Positions 7,012-16,217 of a DNA stretch of 52,265 nt are shown in pieces. The notes below the pieces were generated by a model. That model searched no databases. It was given only the letters and a program-made list of their open reading frames with translations, and was not told the DNA's origin. This stretch comes from Pirellulaceae bacterium (GTDB taxonomy: Bacteria > Planctomycetota > Planctomycetia > Pirellulales > Pirellulaceae): assembly GCA_028280445.1 (NCBI GenBank), contig JANQLU010000128.1:1-52265 (forward strand). Direction: 5' to 3'. Made by a program: the position numbers and the translations under genes. The first letter of the stretch is position 1. Every line of letters begins with the position of its first letter.

Positions 7012-8769
7012 ATGAGAAAAGGAATCGCAGTTTCGCCGGGTGTCGCAATCGGAAAAGCCTTCGTAATCCACGAGATATTCGTGAATCCGGACACGAAGCG
7101 CTTGGAAGACAACGAAGTTACGGCTGAATTAGCAAAATACGAAACCGCCCGAGACCGGGCCGATGCCGATCTCCAGGCACTGTATCGAAAAGTCGAACGC
7201 CAAGTCGGACGGGACGAGGCATCGGTTTTTTTAGTCCATCGCAGCATTTTGCGCGATGCGGCTTTCACCAATAAAATTCGCGGCTGGGTGGTCAACGACA
7301 GGATGACGGCGTCGGCCAGTTTGCACCGACTGCTGGGTGAATATACGACTTTGTTGACCCGCACCAACGACGAATATCTCAAAGAACGATTGAATGACAT
7401 TCGCGATGTCGTCGTCCGATTGACGGCCCACATGTCAGAGGTAATCCAGCCCAATCAAAACGTTCTGGATGGTCCCCTGATCGTTGTTGCCGACGAGTTG
7501 TTGCCATCGCAAGCCGTTGCCCTGGGCGATGTTGATGTTCACGGAATTATCACGCAATCGGGCAGCCAGACGAGCCATGCAGCAATCATTGCACGCAGCC
7601 GCGGGATTCCCGCTGTTTCGGGATTGCGCGGAATTCTGCGGTTGGTAAAAACTGGCGATACGATTGTCGTCGACGGGCAACACGGCCATGTCGAAATCAA
7701 TCCCAATTCAGAAGAACTGGCGGCGTTTCGAAAACTGGAACGAGAGTTTTTTGATCTCAAAGATCAATTGGCGGAAAATCGCGACTTGCCTGCCAACACG
7801 GTCGATGGAACGGAGTTACGGCTGCAAGCCAATATTAATTCGGCCGCCGATGCAACTGCTGCCAGCGCAATGGGCGCATCGGGTGTTGGTCTGTATCGAA
7901 CCGAGTATCTGTATCTGACCCATCCCGATGTTCCAGACGAGGAGGAGCAATACAAGACGTATTGTGAAGTCATCAAGGAATGTCCTAACCAGCATATCAC
8001 CATCCGAACGCTCGATATTGGCGGTGACAAAACAGTTCCCTATTTAGGACACAATCATCAGGAAGCCAATCCGTTTATGGGATGGCGTAGCATTCGATTG
8101 TCGTTTGAGCATCCCGAGTTTTTCAATACGCAAATTCGTGCCGTGTTACGTGCCGCGTCAGAATTTCCCGATGGGACCGTGCGATTGATGTTTCCGATGG
8201 TGACTACCATCGAAGAAATGCGCCGCTTGCGGAGCTTTATGAAGCGAGCCAAAAAAGAGTTGGGCGAGCGCGGCAAGGTGGTTCGTGATATGCCAATTGG
8301 AATGATGCTCGAAGTTCCCGCCGCCGCTATTTCGATCGAGTTGATGTTGGATCTTGTCGATTTTGTTTCGATTGGATCGAACGACCTGGTTCAATATTTG
8401 ATGGCCGCCGACCGCGACAATCCCAAAGTGAGCCATTTGTGCCAGCCACTGGCCCCGTCGGTGCTGCGAGTTTTACATTCTGTGATTCAAGCTTGTGACA
8501 AATCCGGCAAGCCAGTGACGGTTTGTGGCGAAATGGCCGGGCAGCCCAAGTCGTTTGTTTTATTGTTGGGGATGGGTCTAAGACGGTTTAGCATGAGCCC
8601 GGCTTTTATTCCCAGTATCAAAGAGTTGGCAGCCAGTATTACGATTGACGAAGCAGAGCAGATTGTCAAAAGCGTGATGAAGTTGAAAACTTTGTCGCAA
8701 ATCAAGAAATTCATGACCCGCCAGATCCAACAAATTGCGCCACAATTGGCGATGCTGGATACGGATTGA
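7012..8769 (+). CDS. ptsI: Phosphoenolpyruvate-protein phosphotransferase (PTS enzyme I)
   Basis: 585 residues from the ATG at 7012 (MRKGIAVSPGVAIGKAF), which matches the family's N terminus; an in-frame TTG at 6973 would add 13 unsupported residues. Enzyme I autophosphorylates on His with PEP and passes the phosphate to HPr. Domains in order: swivelling HPr-binding helices, the phospho-His domain with GSQTSHAAIIARSRGIPA (His189, same number as in E. coli), and the PEP-binding TIM barrel with RTEYLY, IRTLDIGGDK, the signature DFVSIGSNDLVQYLMAADRD and catalytic Cys505 in VTVCGEMAG. No HPr or sugar permease gene is adjacent, so the PTS may be regulatory. Its transcript probably ends in the palindrome at 8803-8870. 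Confidence 0.95.
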   Translation: MRKGIAVSPGVAIGKAFVIHEIFVNPDTKRLEDNEVTAELAKYETARDRADADLQALYRKVERQVGRDEASVFLVHRSILRDAAFTNKIRGWVVNDRMTASASLHRLLGEYTTLLTRTNDEYLKERLNDIRDVVVRLTAHMSEVIQPNQNVLDGPLIVVADELLPSQAVALGDVDVHGIITQSGSQTSHAAIIARSRGIPAVSGLRGILRLVKTGDTIVVDGQHGHVEINPNSEELAAFRKLEREFFDLKDQLAENRDLPANTVDGTELRLQANINSAADATAASAMGASGVGLYRTEYLYLTHPDVPDEEEQYKTYCEVIKECPNQHITIRTLDIGGDKTVPYLGHNHQEANPFMGWRSIRLSFEHPEFFNTQIRAVLRAASEFPDGTVRLMFPMVTTIEEMRRLRSFMKRAKKELGERGKVVRDMPIGMMLEVPAAAISIELMLDLVDFVSIGSNDLVQYLMAADRDNPKVSHLCQPLAPSVLRVLHSVIQACDKSGKPVTVCGEMAGQPKSFVLLLGMGLRRFSMSPAFIPSIKELAASITIDEAEQIVKSVMKLKTLSQIKKFMTRQIQQIAPQLAMLDTD

Positions 8770-8802
8770 TTGCGTTGTCGCGTTAGGGATGGCGAGGCTC
8801 AG

Positions 8803-8870
8803 GGGAGGGCGAGGCTCCTGCCGAGCCGAGGAGGCGTATTGTTTTGGCTCGGCAGGAGCCTCGCCCTCCC
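8803..8870. repeat. Perfect 25-bp inverted repeat between convergent genes, likely bidirectional terminator
   Basis: The left arm 8803-8827 (GGGAGGGCGAGGCTCCTGCC...) and right arm 8846-8870 are exact inverse copies with an 18-base spacer. The element lies between ptsI (plus) and the YHYH gene (minus) and ends 13 bases from the YHYH stop. It is very GC-rich and resembles other intergenic palindromes of the window in layout but not in sequence. No long T-tract follows. Confidence 0.85.
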
Positions 8871-8883
8871 AACGATTTTCAAA

Positions 8884-9852
8884 CTATTTTCCACGTCCAC
8901 GTTTTCCGCGCGGCGGGCGCCTTTTACCTTGTCCGCCGGGACCTTGTTCTGAACGCCGTTTTTGAAACGAGCTGTCTGGTGAACCGCGAAAGTATCGTGG
9001 GATCACTGGCCAATTGGCCGTCAGAAAATAGGCGTAAGTGCCATTGGGGAATTCGGGAGTTACCGTGAATCGCCCATTACACTCGTCAAGGTCGCCGTAG
9101 CCTTCGACGTATTCGTAATCGTTGACAAACGTACCATCGTATTTGCCACCGGGATTGCGGTTGCTTTTTGGCCGATTACCCCGTCTCAGTCGATAGCTGG
9201 ATTTCAGTTGGTTGATTTTGGATTTGGAGTCTTTGTAATTGGAGTATCCGTACAATGCGTAAATCGGGTGGCCGTCAGCGGCCCAGCCAACCAACGGTGA
9301 GTGTTTGTCTTTTTTAACGTTCAAACTTTGTAGCAGTCCCGTCGGTAGACCGTGATAGTGATACTGACCGTTGGGTTGAACGTGCGCGTAATTTTGATCC
9401 AATCCCAGTGGTACGGCGCCACCGAGCGCTTCGTATTGCCAGCGCGTCGAAGGTTGTCCCAAATAAAACTCTGCCGCTCCCGGGTCAAACAAAATGCCGT
9501 TAACGGAAATCCCAAAAGCAGCCATTCCAACCGGTGTTGGTTTTTTGTTGCGTTTGGGAGACAGCGTCACTTGATAGGTGGCTTTGACAGTCCGGATGTA
9601 ATGTGGATTGCCACGATTGGGGAACCGCCCCACTTGGTGTTTCGGGATGCCGTTGACCGTAAACGATCGGTAGTAGGTGCCGATTCTCGTCGAGATGCTG
9701 TTGCGAGCGCTGGTGTTTTGATTGGCACGAACCAAATTCAATTTACCCGTTTGATTGGCCGTATGAACGCGGCGCGGCGGTTGTGCGGCAGCAAGGCAGG
9801 GAATTGTGAGCACAGTCAGAAAGGCGATCGCTGAAATTTTTGTGGTATTCAT
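8884..9852 (-). CDS. Secreted YHYH-domain protein
   Basis: 322 residues from the ATG at 9852; the longer reading frame starts in a repeat element and has no signal. Residues 1-23 (MNTTKISAIAFLTVLTIPCLAAA) are a Sec signal peptide. The diagnostic motif QYHYHGLPTGLL lies near the middle, with GWAADGHPIYALYGYSN and DYEYVEGYGDLDECNGRF downstream, all typical of the YHYH family common in planctomycete and marine bacteria. The function is unknown; clustered His, Tyr and Asp residues suggest metal binding. The C terminus ends in a basic Gly/Arg/Lys tail (residues ~300-322). It is monocistronic, flanked by palindromes on both sides. Confidence 0.88.
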   Translation of the reverse strand: MNTTKISAIAFLTVLTIPCLAAAQPPRRVHTANQTGKLNLVRANQNTSARNSISTRIGTYYRSFTVNGIPKHQVGRFPNRGNPHYIRTVKATYQVTLSPKRNKKPTPVGMAAFGISVNGILFDPGAAEFYLGQPSTRWQYEALGGAVPLGLDQNYAHVQPNGQYHYHGLPTGLLQSLNVKKDKHSPLVGWAADGHPIYALYGYSNYKDSKSKINQLKSSYRLRRGNRPKSNRNPGGKYDGTFVNDYEYVEGYGDLDECNGRFTVTPEFPNGTYAYFLTANWPVIPRYFRGSPDSSFQKRRSEQGPGGQGKRRPPRGKRGRGK

Positions 9853-9880
9853 GATTTGGTTGAGGTTGAAAGTGTTGGTT

Positions 9881-9936
9881 GTAGGGCCGGTTCCCACCGG
9901 CCTATCTACAAAACGGCCGGTGGGAACCGGCCCTAC
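9881..9936. repeat. GTAGGGCCGGTTCCCACCGG palindrome, copy 1
   Basis: Left arm GTAGGGCCGGTTCCCACCGG, short spacer, right arm CCGGTGGGAACCGGCCCTAC. It is the same family as 20855-20910, 27391-27448, 31888-31944, 33205-33261, 34219-34275 and the half copy at 40326-40345. This copy sits between folA and the YHYH gene, both on the minus strand. Confidence 0.92.
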
Positions 9937-9949
9937 TCATCGATTGCGA

Positions 9950-10453
9950 TTAACCTGTTGGTTGGCTAATTCGCCGATACGTTTCAAACTGGTAATTCAA
10001 TCCTGCTTGGTTTTGGTGTGGTCCGTCGGTTTCTGTCAGATTCCAAACGTGCTCATCAATTTGATTCAACGGAAAAAATGCATCACCATCAATATTTGCA
10101 AAAACGCGGGTCAAAAAAAGCGTATTTGCGACGGGCAGTGCCAGATCGTAAATCTGTGCTCCGCCCACAACAAACGGTTGATCATCTGTGTGGGCAATTT
10201 CCAGAGAAGCATCAAAGCTGTTAACGACCTGGACACCGTCGAACGAGAACTCTGGATTGCGGCTAATGACAATCGTCGTTCGGCCCGGCAAGCAACGACC
10301 GATCGAATCGAACGTTTTTCGACCCATAATGAGATGGTGACCCATCGTCAGGCGTTTAAAACGTTTCAAATCATCGGAGATATGCCAGGGGAGATCTCCA
10401 TCACGACCGATGACGCCGTTTTCACTTGTGGCAACAATGATTGATAAATTCAT
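9950..10453 (-). CDS. folA: Dihydrofolate reductase
   Basis: 167 residues. It reduces dihydrofolate to tetrahydrofolate with NADPH. The family motifs are intact: N-terminal LSIIVATSENGVIGRDGDLPW, the NADPH-binding MGRKTFDSIG and PFVVGGAQIYDLAL (Gly-Gly dinucleotide loop), and the C-terminal ETYRRI strand. The active-site acid falls in the ISDDLKRFK helix. The gene starts two bases after the thyA stop codon, so translation is probably coupled; together they form the classic thymidylate cycle pair. Confidence 0.95.
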   Translation of the reverse strand: MNLSIIVATSENGVIGRDGDLPWHISDDLKRFKRLTMGHHLIMGRKTFDSIGRCLPGRTTIVISRNPEFSFDGVQVVNSFDASLEIAHTDDQPFVVGGAQIYDLALPVANTLFLTRVFANIDGDAFFPLNQIDEHVWNLTETDGPHQNQAGLNYQFETYRRISQPTG

Positions 10454-10455
10454 TT

Positions 10456-11250
10456 CTAAACGGCAACCGGCGCTTTGATGTGGGGATGCGGGTCGTATTC
10501 CACGAGTTCAAAGTCTTCGAATTTGAAGTCAAAAATAGAATCGATCTCGGGATTGAGTTTCATCAACGGTAGTGGACGCGGGTCGCGTGACAATTGCAAT
10601 TCAACTTGTTCGCGATGATTGTCATAAATATGTACGTCTCCAAACGAGTGCACAAATTCTCCCGGGCACAGTCCGGTCACTTGGGCAATCATCATCAGCA
10701 GCAGCGAATAGGAAGCGATATTGAAGGGGACTCCTAAAAATACATCAGCGCTCCGCTGGTAAAGTTGGCAAGACAATTTTCCATCGGCGACGTAGAACTG
10801 GAACAACGCGTGACAGGGTGGCAATTTCATTTTTTCGATTTCGCCAACGTTCCAGGCGCACACGATATGCCGACGGGAATCCGGATTGGTTTTGATTTGT
10901 TCAACGACGTTCGTGATTTGATCGATGGTTTGGCCATCGGCGCCGCGCCATGAACGCCACTGGGCTCCGTAGACGGGTCCGAGCTCGCCATTTTCATCTG
11001 CCCATTCGTCCCAGATTTTGACGCCGTTTTCTTTGAGGTAAGCGATATTGGTCTCGCCTTTAAGAAACCACAGCAACTCGTGGATAATCGATTTTGTGTG
11101 CAGTTTTTTTGTCGTGAGCAATGGGAATCCGTCCATCAAATCAAAACGCATTTGATAGCCGAATACGCTGATGGTCCCGGTACCCGTGCGATCAGGTTTC
11201 TCAACGCCGTGATTCAGAATATGTTGTAAAAGTTGTTGATATTGTTTCAT
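10456..11250 (-). CDS. thyA: Thymidylate synthase
   Basis: 264 residues, the standard bacterial length. It methylates dUMP to dTMP with methylene-tetrahydrofolate. Visible motifs: DRTGTGTISVFGYQMRFDL (folate/phosphate site), ELLWFLKGETNIAYL, the active-site Cys in LPPCHALFQFYV, QRSADVFLGVPFNIASY and the C-terminal YDPHPHIKAPVAV. It is followed by folA. The promoter must lie in the 11251-11618 gap, which also contains a long palindrome. Confidence 0.97.
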   Translation of the reverse strand: MKQYQQLLQHILNHGVEKPDRTGTGTISVFGYQMRFDLMDGFPLLTTKKLHTKSIIHELLWFLKGETNIAYLKENGVKIWDEWADENGELGPVYGAQWRSWRGADGQTIDQITNVVEQIKTNPDSRRHIVCAWNVGEIEKMKLPPCHALFQFYVADGKLSCQLYQRSADVFLGVPFNIASYSLLLMMIAQVTGLCPGEFVHSFGDVHIYDNHREQVELQLSRDPRPLPLMKLNPEIDSIFDFKFEDFELVEYDPHPHIKAPVAV

Positions 11251-11299
11251 GATTTTTTATGTTTTTGTCAGAATACAAAGGCAGTAATCATTTGCGAAT

Positions 11300-11370
11300 G
11301 ATACGAGCACGAAGCGCCAGCGAGTGGTTTGACCGCGCAAAACCACTCGCTGGCGCTTCGTGCTCGTATC
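11300..11370. repeat. 31-bp-arm palindrome, CACGAAGCGCCAGCGAGTGG family
   Basis: The arms 11300-11330 and 11340-11370 are perfectly complementary with a 9-base spacer. A diverged copy lies at 20702-20771. The element is between the divergent thyA and glycosyltransferase genes, so it is not a simple shared terminator. The rest of the 11251-11618 gap shows no gene. Confidence 0.9.
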
Positions 11371-11618
11371 ACGTGTGACGATTCATGCAATTTCCTCTCT
11401 TACGTTTCGCACTTGCGATTTTGTTTGTCGCAAATCTTACGAAACTTTATCGAATTCCGATTGGGCAAAAAATCGCGAGACGAAACAAGTCCCGTGCTAG
11501 CATATTTTCCCGTTTTCAATCAATTTGCCCATCCCAAGAAACCGAAATTAAATACATCTAATGAATTAGTTATATGTTCCTTTCGTGATGCGAAAGTCCT
11601 TTTCGCTGAGATCTGGAT

Positions 11619-12551
11619 ATGTCACAAATCTCGATTCTTGTCCCTGTACTCGATAATCTTGCTGCTTTCGAAGATACGCTGGCATCGATATTATGCCATC
11701 AACCTGGCAACAGTGAATTGATCGTCATTCACTCGGGCGATTACCAGGACCCCTACGACCTGGAATATGAGGGCGTCAAATTCCTGGAAGGCGAACCGGG
11801 CGAGCACTGGACACAAACCATGATGCAAGCGGCCGCTCGTTTGCTGGACAGTCAAATTGTTCATACCATTTGCCCCGGTGTTCAGGTCGACGAAGGCTGG
11901 TGCGACGAAGCGGTCCAGGCATTTGCCGACGCGCGAATCGCAATGGCGAGTCCAGTGCTGGTTAGTGAGTCCGAACCCGATTTCGTTGTTTCCATCGGCG
12001 TCGGCCGATCCGCCAGTTTTCGACGCAAACTGGTGGGTGAAAATATCAAAGGAGCCCAGTTGGCTCGTTTGGGTCATGCGGTTGCTTCGGAAATTGTGGG
12101 GCCTACATCCTGGTGCGGTTTCTATCGACGGGAAATTTTACAAGCATTTTGGAATTCGCGTTGGCCGCTCGATTGCGATGTTTGGGATTTGGATTTCGGA
12201 TTATGCTGTCAGCAGCTCGGCTTGAAAAACCAGATTTTGTCAGATAGTTATGCGTCGTTGTACATCGAATCAGATTTCGATCTGACCTACCATTTTTCTA
12301 GAGGCGACATTGCCCAGGCCTTGATGTGCAAGTACAAAAATCCTGGCGTCAATCGTGGCCGATTCATCGCAGCCTGTCGGGATATTTGTGATGGTTTCTT
12401 TTCATTCCGCTCGATCCAGCACGCATTCCAGCGGTTTGCTTACCGAATCGCCGACAACCCCGCGGACATTTCCGAACGCTGGGAACGATTAGTCGAATTA
12501 GTCGACTCATTGCATTGTCCGAACGAAATTCCCGCTCGCAAAGCGGCATAA
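11619..12551 (+). CDS. Glycosyltransferase family 2-like protein
   Basis: 310 residues. The N terminus ISILVPVLDNLAAFEDTLASI is the nucleotide-sugar-binding start of a GT-A fold, followed by LIVIHSGD and a central SPVLVSESEPDFVVSIGVG region. The typical DxD motif is not clear: PGVQVDEGW occupies that position with a single Asp. Later SWCGFYRREIL and DVWDLDFGLCCQQLG resemble the acceptor-binding half (ED/LDFG) of GT2 enzymes. It may transfer sugar to a surface polymer or be a non-catalytic relative. It is transcribed alone with no sugar-pathway neighbours. The ribosome-binding site is weak. Confidence 0.7.
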   Translation: MSQISILVPVLDNLAAFEDTLASILCHQPGNSELIVIHSGDYQDPYDLEYEGVKFLEGEPGEHWTQTMMQAAARLLDSQIVHTICPGVQVDEGWCDEAVQAFADARIAMASPVLVSESEPDFVVSIGVGRSASFRRKLVGENIKGAQLARLGHAVASEIVGPTSWCGFYRREILQAFWNSRWPLDCDVWDLDFGLCCQQLGLKNQILSDSYASLYIESDFDLTYHFSRGDIAQALMCKYKNPGVNRGRFIAACRDICDGFFSFRSIQHAFQRFAYRIADNPADISERWERLVELVDSLHCPNEIPARKAA

Positions 12552-12642
12552 AACACTTGAATACCGACGTCGACTGGGCGACGATGGAGATACGCCCGGA
12601 GTATTTGATGATTCATCAGGTTCGATGTTTCGGAGTGACAAC

Positions 12643-13536
12643 ATGTCAAAATGGTTTGCGGTATTTGCGATTTCCGTCTCGTTCGCGTGTCTAGCAAGTG
12701 AGCGTCATTCCAGCAGTTTTGCTCAGGATGATGCCAAGTCCAAACGTGTGCCAGTCAAGAAAACACAAGCAGACGACAAAGATAAAATTCAGGCGTTGAT
12801 TCGCGAACTCAATGCACCAAAATTCGAGACGCGCGAAAAAGCGCAGCTACGACTCAAAAAATTTGGCAATCCAGCATTGCAGGCGCTGCGAAAATTGAAT
12901 TACGGCGATGCAACTCCGCAGACGATTTATCGCGCCAACAATGTCATCAAGGCGATCGAGGAATTCAATGCAGGCTACATCGATTTGAGCAAATCCATCA
13001 ACCATCAAATGGCTGAACGGTTTGGCCGATTCGAAGGCAACACGTTAGAAAATCTGCCGCGTGGAGTTCGAAAGATGGGCGGTGTTTCTTTCAAGATTGC
13101 TGATGGAGTTTTAATGCTGGGTGGAAAGCATCGAACCGATCGACCCAAGAAAATTGAAAATATCAAAATCCAGCGAACTTGCCGACAGATTCATTTTTTG
13201 CATGCCGTCCAATATGGCAGCGGGATCAAAGACAAAACCAAGATCGGTGAATATGTCGTTCACTATTCCGACGGAAAACGGGAGACCATTCCGATTGTGA
13301 TGGGTGTCGATGTTCGCGACTGGTGGAACACCGATGATTCCAAAAAAGTTGAACGCGGCAAGGTGGTTTGGACGGGCAGCAACAAATCTACAAAGTCCGC
13401 AGGTTGCACATTAAGGTTGTTTTCGGGCGTGTGGAAAAATCCGCGGCCCGATCAGGCCATTACTAAAATTGATTTTGTCCAGACTCATGATGTTGCAGCT
13501 CCGTTTTGCGTCGCAATCACCGTCAAACCTCGCTGA
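12643..13536 (+). CDS. Secreted HEAT-like/NPCBM-like protein
   Basis: 297 residues from the ATG at 12643, preceded by GGAG; this start places a signal peptide (MSKWFAVFAISVSFACLAS) at the N terminus. Residues ~45-105 (IQALIRELNAPKFETREKAQ...LRKLNYGDATPQTIYRANNV) form the short HEAT-like helical module that is frequent in planctomycete exported proteins. Residues ~180-297 (HAVQYGSG, GEYVVHYSDGKRETIPI, GVDVRDWW, AGCTLRLFSGVWKNPRPD) look like a beta-sandwich carbohydrate-binding domain of the NPCBM type. No catalytic motif is seen. It probably binds a surface glycan. No operon partner. Confidence 0.65.
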   Translation: MSKWFAVFAISVSFACLASERHSSSFAQDDAKSKRVPVKKTQADDKDKIQALIRELNAPKFETREKAQLRLKKFGNPALQALRKLNYGDATPQTIYRANNVIKAIEEFNAGYIDLSKSINHQMAERFGRFEGNTLENLPRGVRKMGGVSFKIADGVLMLGGKHRTDRPKKIENIKIQRTCRQIHFLHAVQYGSGIKDKTKIGEYVVHYSDGKRETIPIVMGVDVRDWWNTDDSKKVERGKVVWTGSNKSTKSAGCTLRLFSGVWKNPRPDQAITKIDFVQTHDVAAPFCVAITVKPR

Positions 13537-13789
13537 AAACTCGGTCGTTAACCGTTGGGTGGCAAGCGATTAATTCAAAATGGCCGTTGACGGATCGGCC
13601 GGCGGAAGGCGCCCAATCGTCCAGCGTCCATCATATTTTTTGGCGACGCGTCCCGACCCTGCGAATCAGCAGTTATTCTGAACGAATGTTAACTCGGCCA
13701 CCAGATTTTGACGGGTGTTCTTGATATGATAATTTGTTTCACCTAAACACTGTCCTGCGTCACGAAACGCATCTTGCAACGAGGTTTCC

Positions 13790-15100
13790 ATGTATTTCCG
13801 AATGGCAAAACGCATGCTGTTTGAAACTGACAAACGGCTGCTTTGGAAATTGTTTTGGAATATGGGTTTCAAAGGGATGCGCAGTGTTCAAAAGCACAAA
13901 AAGCGTCTGAAGCGCGGCGAATTTTTTCCTCCATATTTGTACATCTCAATTATCAACACTTGCAATTTGCGATGTCAGGGTTGTTGGGTCGACGTTGCTC
14001 ACAAGCAGCAAAAAATCGAAGTCGATGCGCTCAATCGGATGATTACAACCGCCAAAAAAATGGGCAACTCGTTTTTTGGCTTGCTCGGCGGCGAGCCGTT
14101 TATGCACAAAGAGTTGTTTGATGTGCTCGAGGCTCATCCGGATGCTTATTTCCAAGTTTTTACCAACGGCCATTTCATTACCGACGAAGTTGCCAAGCGG
14201 TTGCGGAAATGTGGCAATGTTACTCCGTTAGTGAGTGTCGAAGGCTCGGAAATTGTCAGCGATGAACGGCGCGGCAAAGCGGGCGTTCTAAGTGCGACGA
14301 TGAAAGGCTTGCAAAATTGCTTGGACAACAAAGTGATGACCGGTGTTTGCACCAGTTTGTGCCAGACCAATATTGACGATTTGCTGACCGAAAAATGGGT
14401 TGATCGATTGATCGAAATGGGCGTGATGTACACCTGGTTTCATATCTTTCGCCCGGTGGGTCCCGAAGCTTCGGCCGAGTTGGCACTGACTCCCGAACAG
14501 CAACGGACGGCGCGAAAGTTTGTTGTCGACATGCGTTGCAAAAAACCAATTATCTTTATCGATGCTTACTACGATGCCGATGGTCAGGCATTGTGTCCGG
14601 CGGCAACTGGATTCACACATCACATTAACCCTTGGGGCGATATCGAACCGTGCCCAGTGATTCAATTTGCCAAAGAGTCCATTCATGACGAACGCCCGCT
14701 GGATCAAGTATTTAATGAATCCGCGTTTTTAACTGATTTTCGAAAAACGGCTGCGGAAAACACTCGGGGATGTATCATTCTGGAGCGTCCCGATTTGATC
14801 GAAGGTTTGATCGAACGCCATGGTGCCAAAGATGCCACCGCACGGCAGACGGCTTTGGCCGAGTTAAATGTAGCCCGCAGCCATCCGTCACAATATGCTC
14901 CCGACATGGAGCCGATTCCCGAACGCAGTTGGGCGTATCGTTTCGCGAAAAAATTTGCCTATCACGAATACGGCGTCTACACCAAACATTTCAAGGAAGA
15001 AAACTGGGTCTTGCCCGACCCTTCGCAACCGCGCGGCGAAACGAACGGTGAAAATGCGACCGATGAAAACGGCGAGCCGCTGTACAAAATCGGGTCGTGA
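13790..15100 (+). CDS. Radical SAM protein with C-terminal Cys cluster
   Basis: 436 residues; GAGG five bases before the ATG. The [4Fe-4S]/SAM site is TCNLRCQGCW (Cys58, Cys62, Cys65), followed by GLLGGEPFMHKELF (the GGE SAM-binding motif) and QVFTNGHFITD. A second Cys region, ALCPAATGFTHHINPWGDIEPCPVIQFA, resembles a SPASM/twitch-type auxiliary cluster site. The N-terminal ~45 residues are basic and aromatic and may contact membrane. The substrate is unknown. The C-terminal tail (ERSWAYRFAKKFAYHEYGVYTKHF) is likely part of a fused small domain. It converges on a ferredoxin gene with a four-base gap; the two iron-sulfur proteins could be functionally linked, the ferredoxin supplying electrons, but they are on opposite strands. 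Confidence 0.85.
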   Translation: MYFRMAKRMLFETDKRLLWKLFWNMGFKGMRSVQKHKKRLKRGEFFPPYLYISIINTCNLRCQGCWVDVAHKQQKIEVDALNRMITTAKKMGNSFFGLLGGEPFMHKELFDVLEAHPDAYFQVFTNGHFITDEVAKRLRKCGNVTPLVSVEGSEIVSDERRGKAGVLSATMKGLQNCLDNKVMTGVCTSLCQTNIDDLLTEKWVDRLIEMGVMYTWFHIFRPVGPEASAELALTPEQQRTARKFVVDMRCKKPIIFIDAYYDADGQALCPAATGFTHHINPWGDIEPCPVIQFAKESIHDERPLDQVFNESAFLTDFRKTAAENTRGCIILERPDLIEGLIERHGAKDATARQTALAELNVARSHPSQYAPDMEPIPERSWAYRFAKKFAYHEYGVYTKHFKEENWVLPDPSQPRGETNGENATDENGEPLYKIGS

Positions 15101-15104
15101 TTTC

Positions 15105-16217
15105 TCAAATATCCAGATCGTCCAATTGATCGATCAATTTGTCGAGATCGTCTTTGGGTCCCGCTGGTTTGTCGGCTTGGCGTTTGGGCATCCCGACAGA
15201 CATGCCAACAGCATCTCGACCTGCCATGAGCAATTGTTCGTCGCGTTCTTGAGCAGCGATTTCTTCCGCGGATTTTCCAGATTCCGGCGCGCCGAATAGT
15301 TGCGACAGATCGATTTTCATACTGGCAGCGGATTCGAGGCTCCCAGCGATTGCGGGCGTTTTATGTTGTGGAAAGATGATTGCGTTTTCCGGACAGACGC
15401 GGCTGCATGCCGGACAACCTTTGCGACAATTGTCTGGTTGTTCGACCAGAATCGTATCCACATTGTCGACACCGTAGACACCGAACAAGCAGAAATCGAT
15501 ACACTCCATGCAATTGGTGCAACGACTGAAATCAATCACCGGGTACCAGCGTCGTCCACCTTCGTCAGGTTCAATCCGCGTGACGTTCGCGGACCCGTTG
15601 GATTCGGCGGGAGCCGCCAAACCATTTCCATCTGCCGCTAAAGCCGTGTCGTTGGTCGGATTGTTCATCCGGGCAACTGCTTCGGGGCTGGGTCCGTTGA
15701 CAACTGGCAGTGAGCTGCCATTGCGCGAGGTTAGATCTCCCAGCTGGACAATTTGTGTATTGAGTTCGCTGTGAATGCGTTTGATTTCCTCAATATATTC
15801 GTCCGCTTTCTCAGAAATCCGCAAATCGATGCAGTAAATTTTTCGGTTGGGTATTTCCCGAGTTTCGATGACGCGTTCTTTGTCATCTGATTCATCTTCA
15901 AACTCGTCGTCGTCCTCGTCATCCTCGTCGTCCGCACGCAACAGCGTCTCGCCAACTATACCGCAGATGTTGTTGCGATCCAGGATCCAGTGAGCGGCGC
16001 GTTCGTAAAGCCAGCTGCAGACAATCATGTTGCCGCTGATCCCGCTGAGGGCCAGCATCCCGGTACTGTCGGGTTTGATATCGTACAGGTTGGGAATGAC
16101 CGTGACGTCGATGCCGTTTTCAAACAGCAGCCCGGCAATCATATCTTCTTCGAGCCGACGTTTTGCCGGATTTTTGCTGGGGCTTTGTGAGACGACGACG
16201 GTAGTGCGTTTTGCCAT
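15105..16217 (-). CDS. Two-cluster ferredoxin-domain protein with N-terminal regulatory domain
   Basis: 370 residues. Residues 1-90 (TTVVVSQSPSKNPAKRRLEED, MIVCSWLYERAAHWIL) form an alpha/beta domain I do not recognise. A very acidic stretch (~95-113) follows, then a helical region. The ferredoxin domain near residues 235-290 has CTNCMECIDFC and CRKGCPACSRVCPENAIIFP, enough ligands for two [4Fe-4S] clusters, although the last Cys of each set is spaced in a modified way. The C terminus is helical and acidic. It is probably cytoplasmic and an electron carrier. Its 3' end meets the radical SAM gene with four bases between stop codons. Confidence 0.85.
   Translation of the reverse strand: MAKRTTVVVSQSPSKNPAKRRLEEDMIAGLLFENGIDVTVIPNLYDIKPDSTGMLALSGISGNMIVCSWLYERAAHWILDRNNICGIVGETLLRADDEDDEDDDEFEDESDDKERVIETREIPNRKIYCIDLRISEKADEYIEEIKRIHSELNTQIVQLGDLTSRNGSSLPVVNGPSPEAVARMNNPTNDTALAADGNGLAAPAESNGSANVTRIEPDEGGRRWYPVIDFSRCTNCMECIDFCLFGVYGVDNVDTILVEQPDNCRKGCPACSRVCPENAIIFPQHKTPAIAGSLESAASMKIDLSQLFGAPESGKSAEEIAAQERDEQLLMAGRDAVGMSVGMPKRQADKPAGPKDDLDKLIDQLDDLDI

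Noticed and set aside
7012..8769. PEP synthase or pyruvate phosphate dikinase instead of enzyme I
   Set aside because: Length, the N-terminal GIAVSPGVAIGKA and the His189 context are those of PTS enzyme I; no ATP-grasp domain.
8735..9068. Short plus-strand frames around the palindrome after ptsI
   Set aside because: They run through an inverted repeat and antisense of the YHYH gene; no start signals or conserved features.
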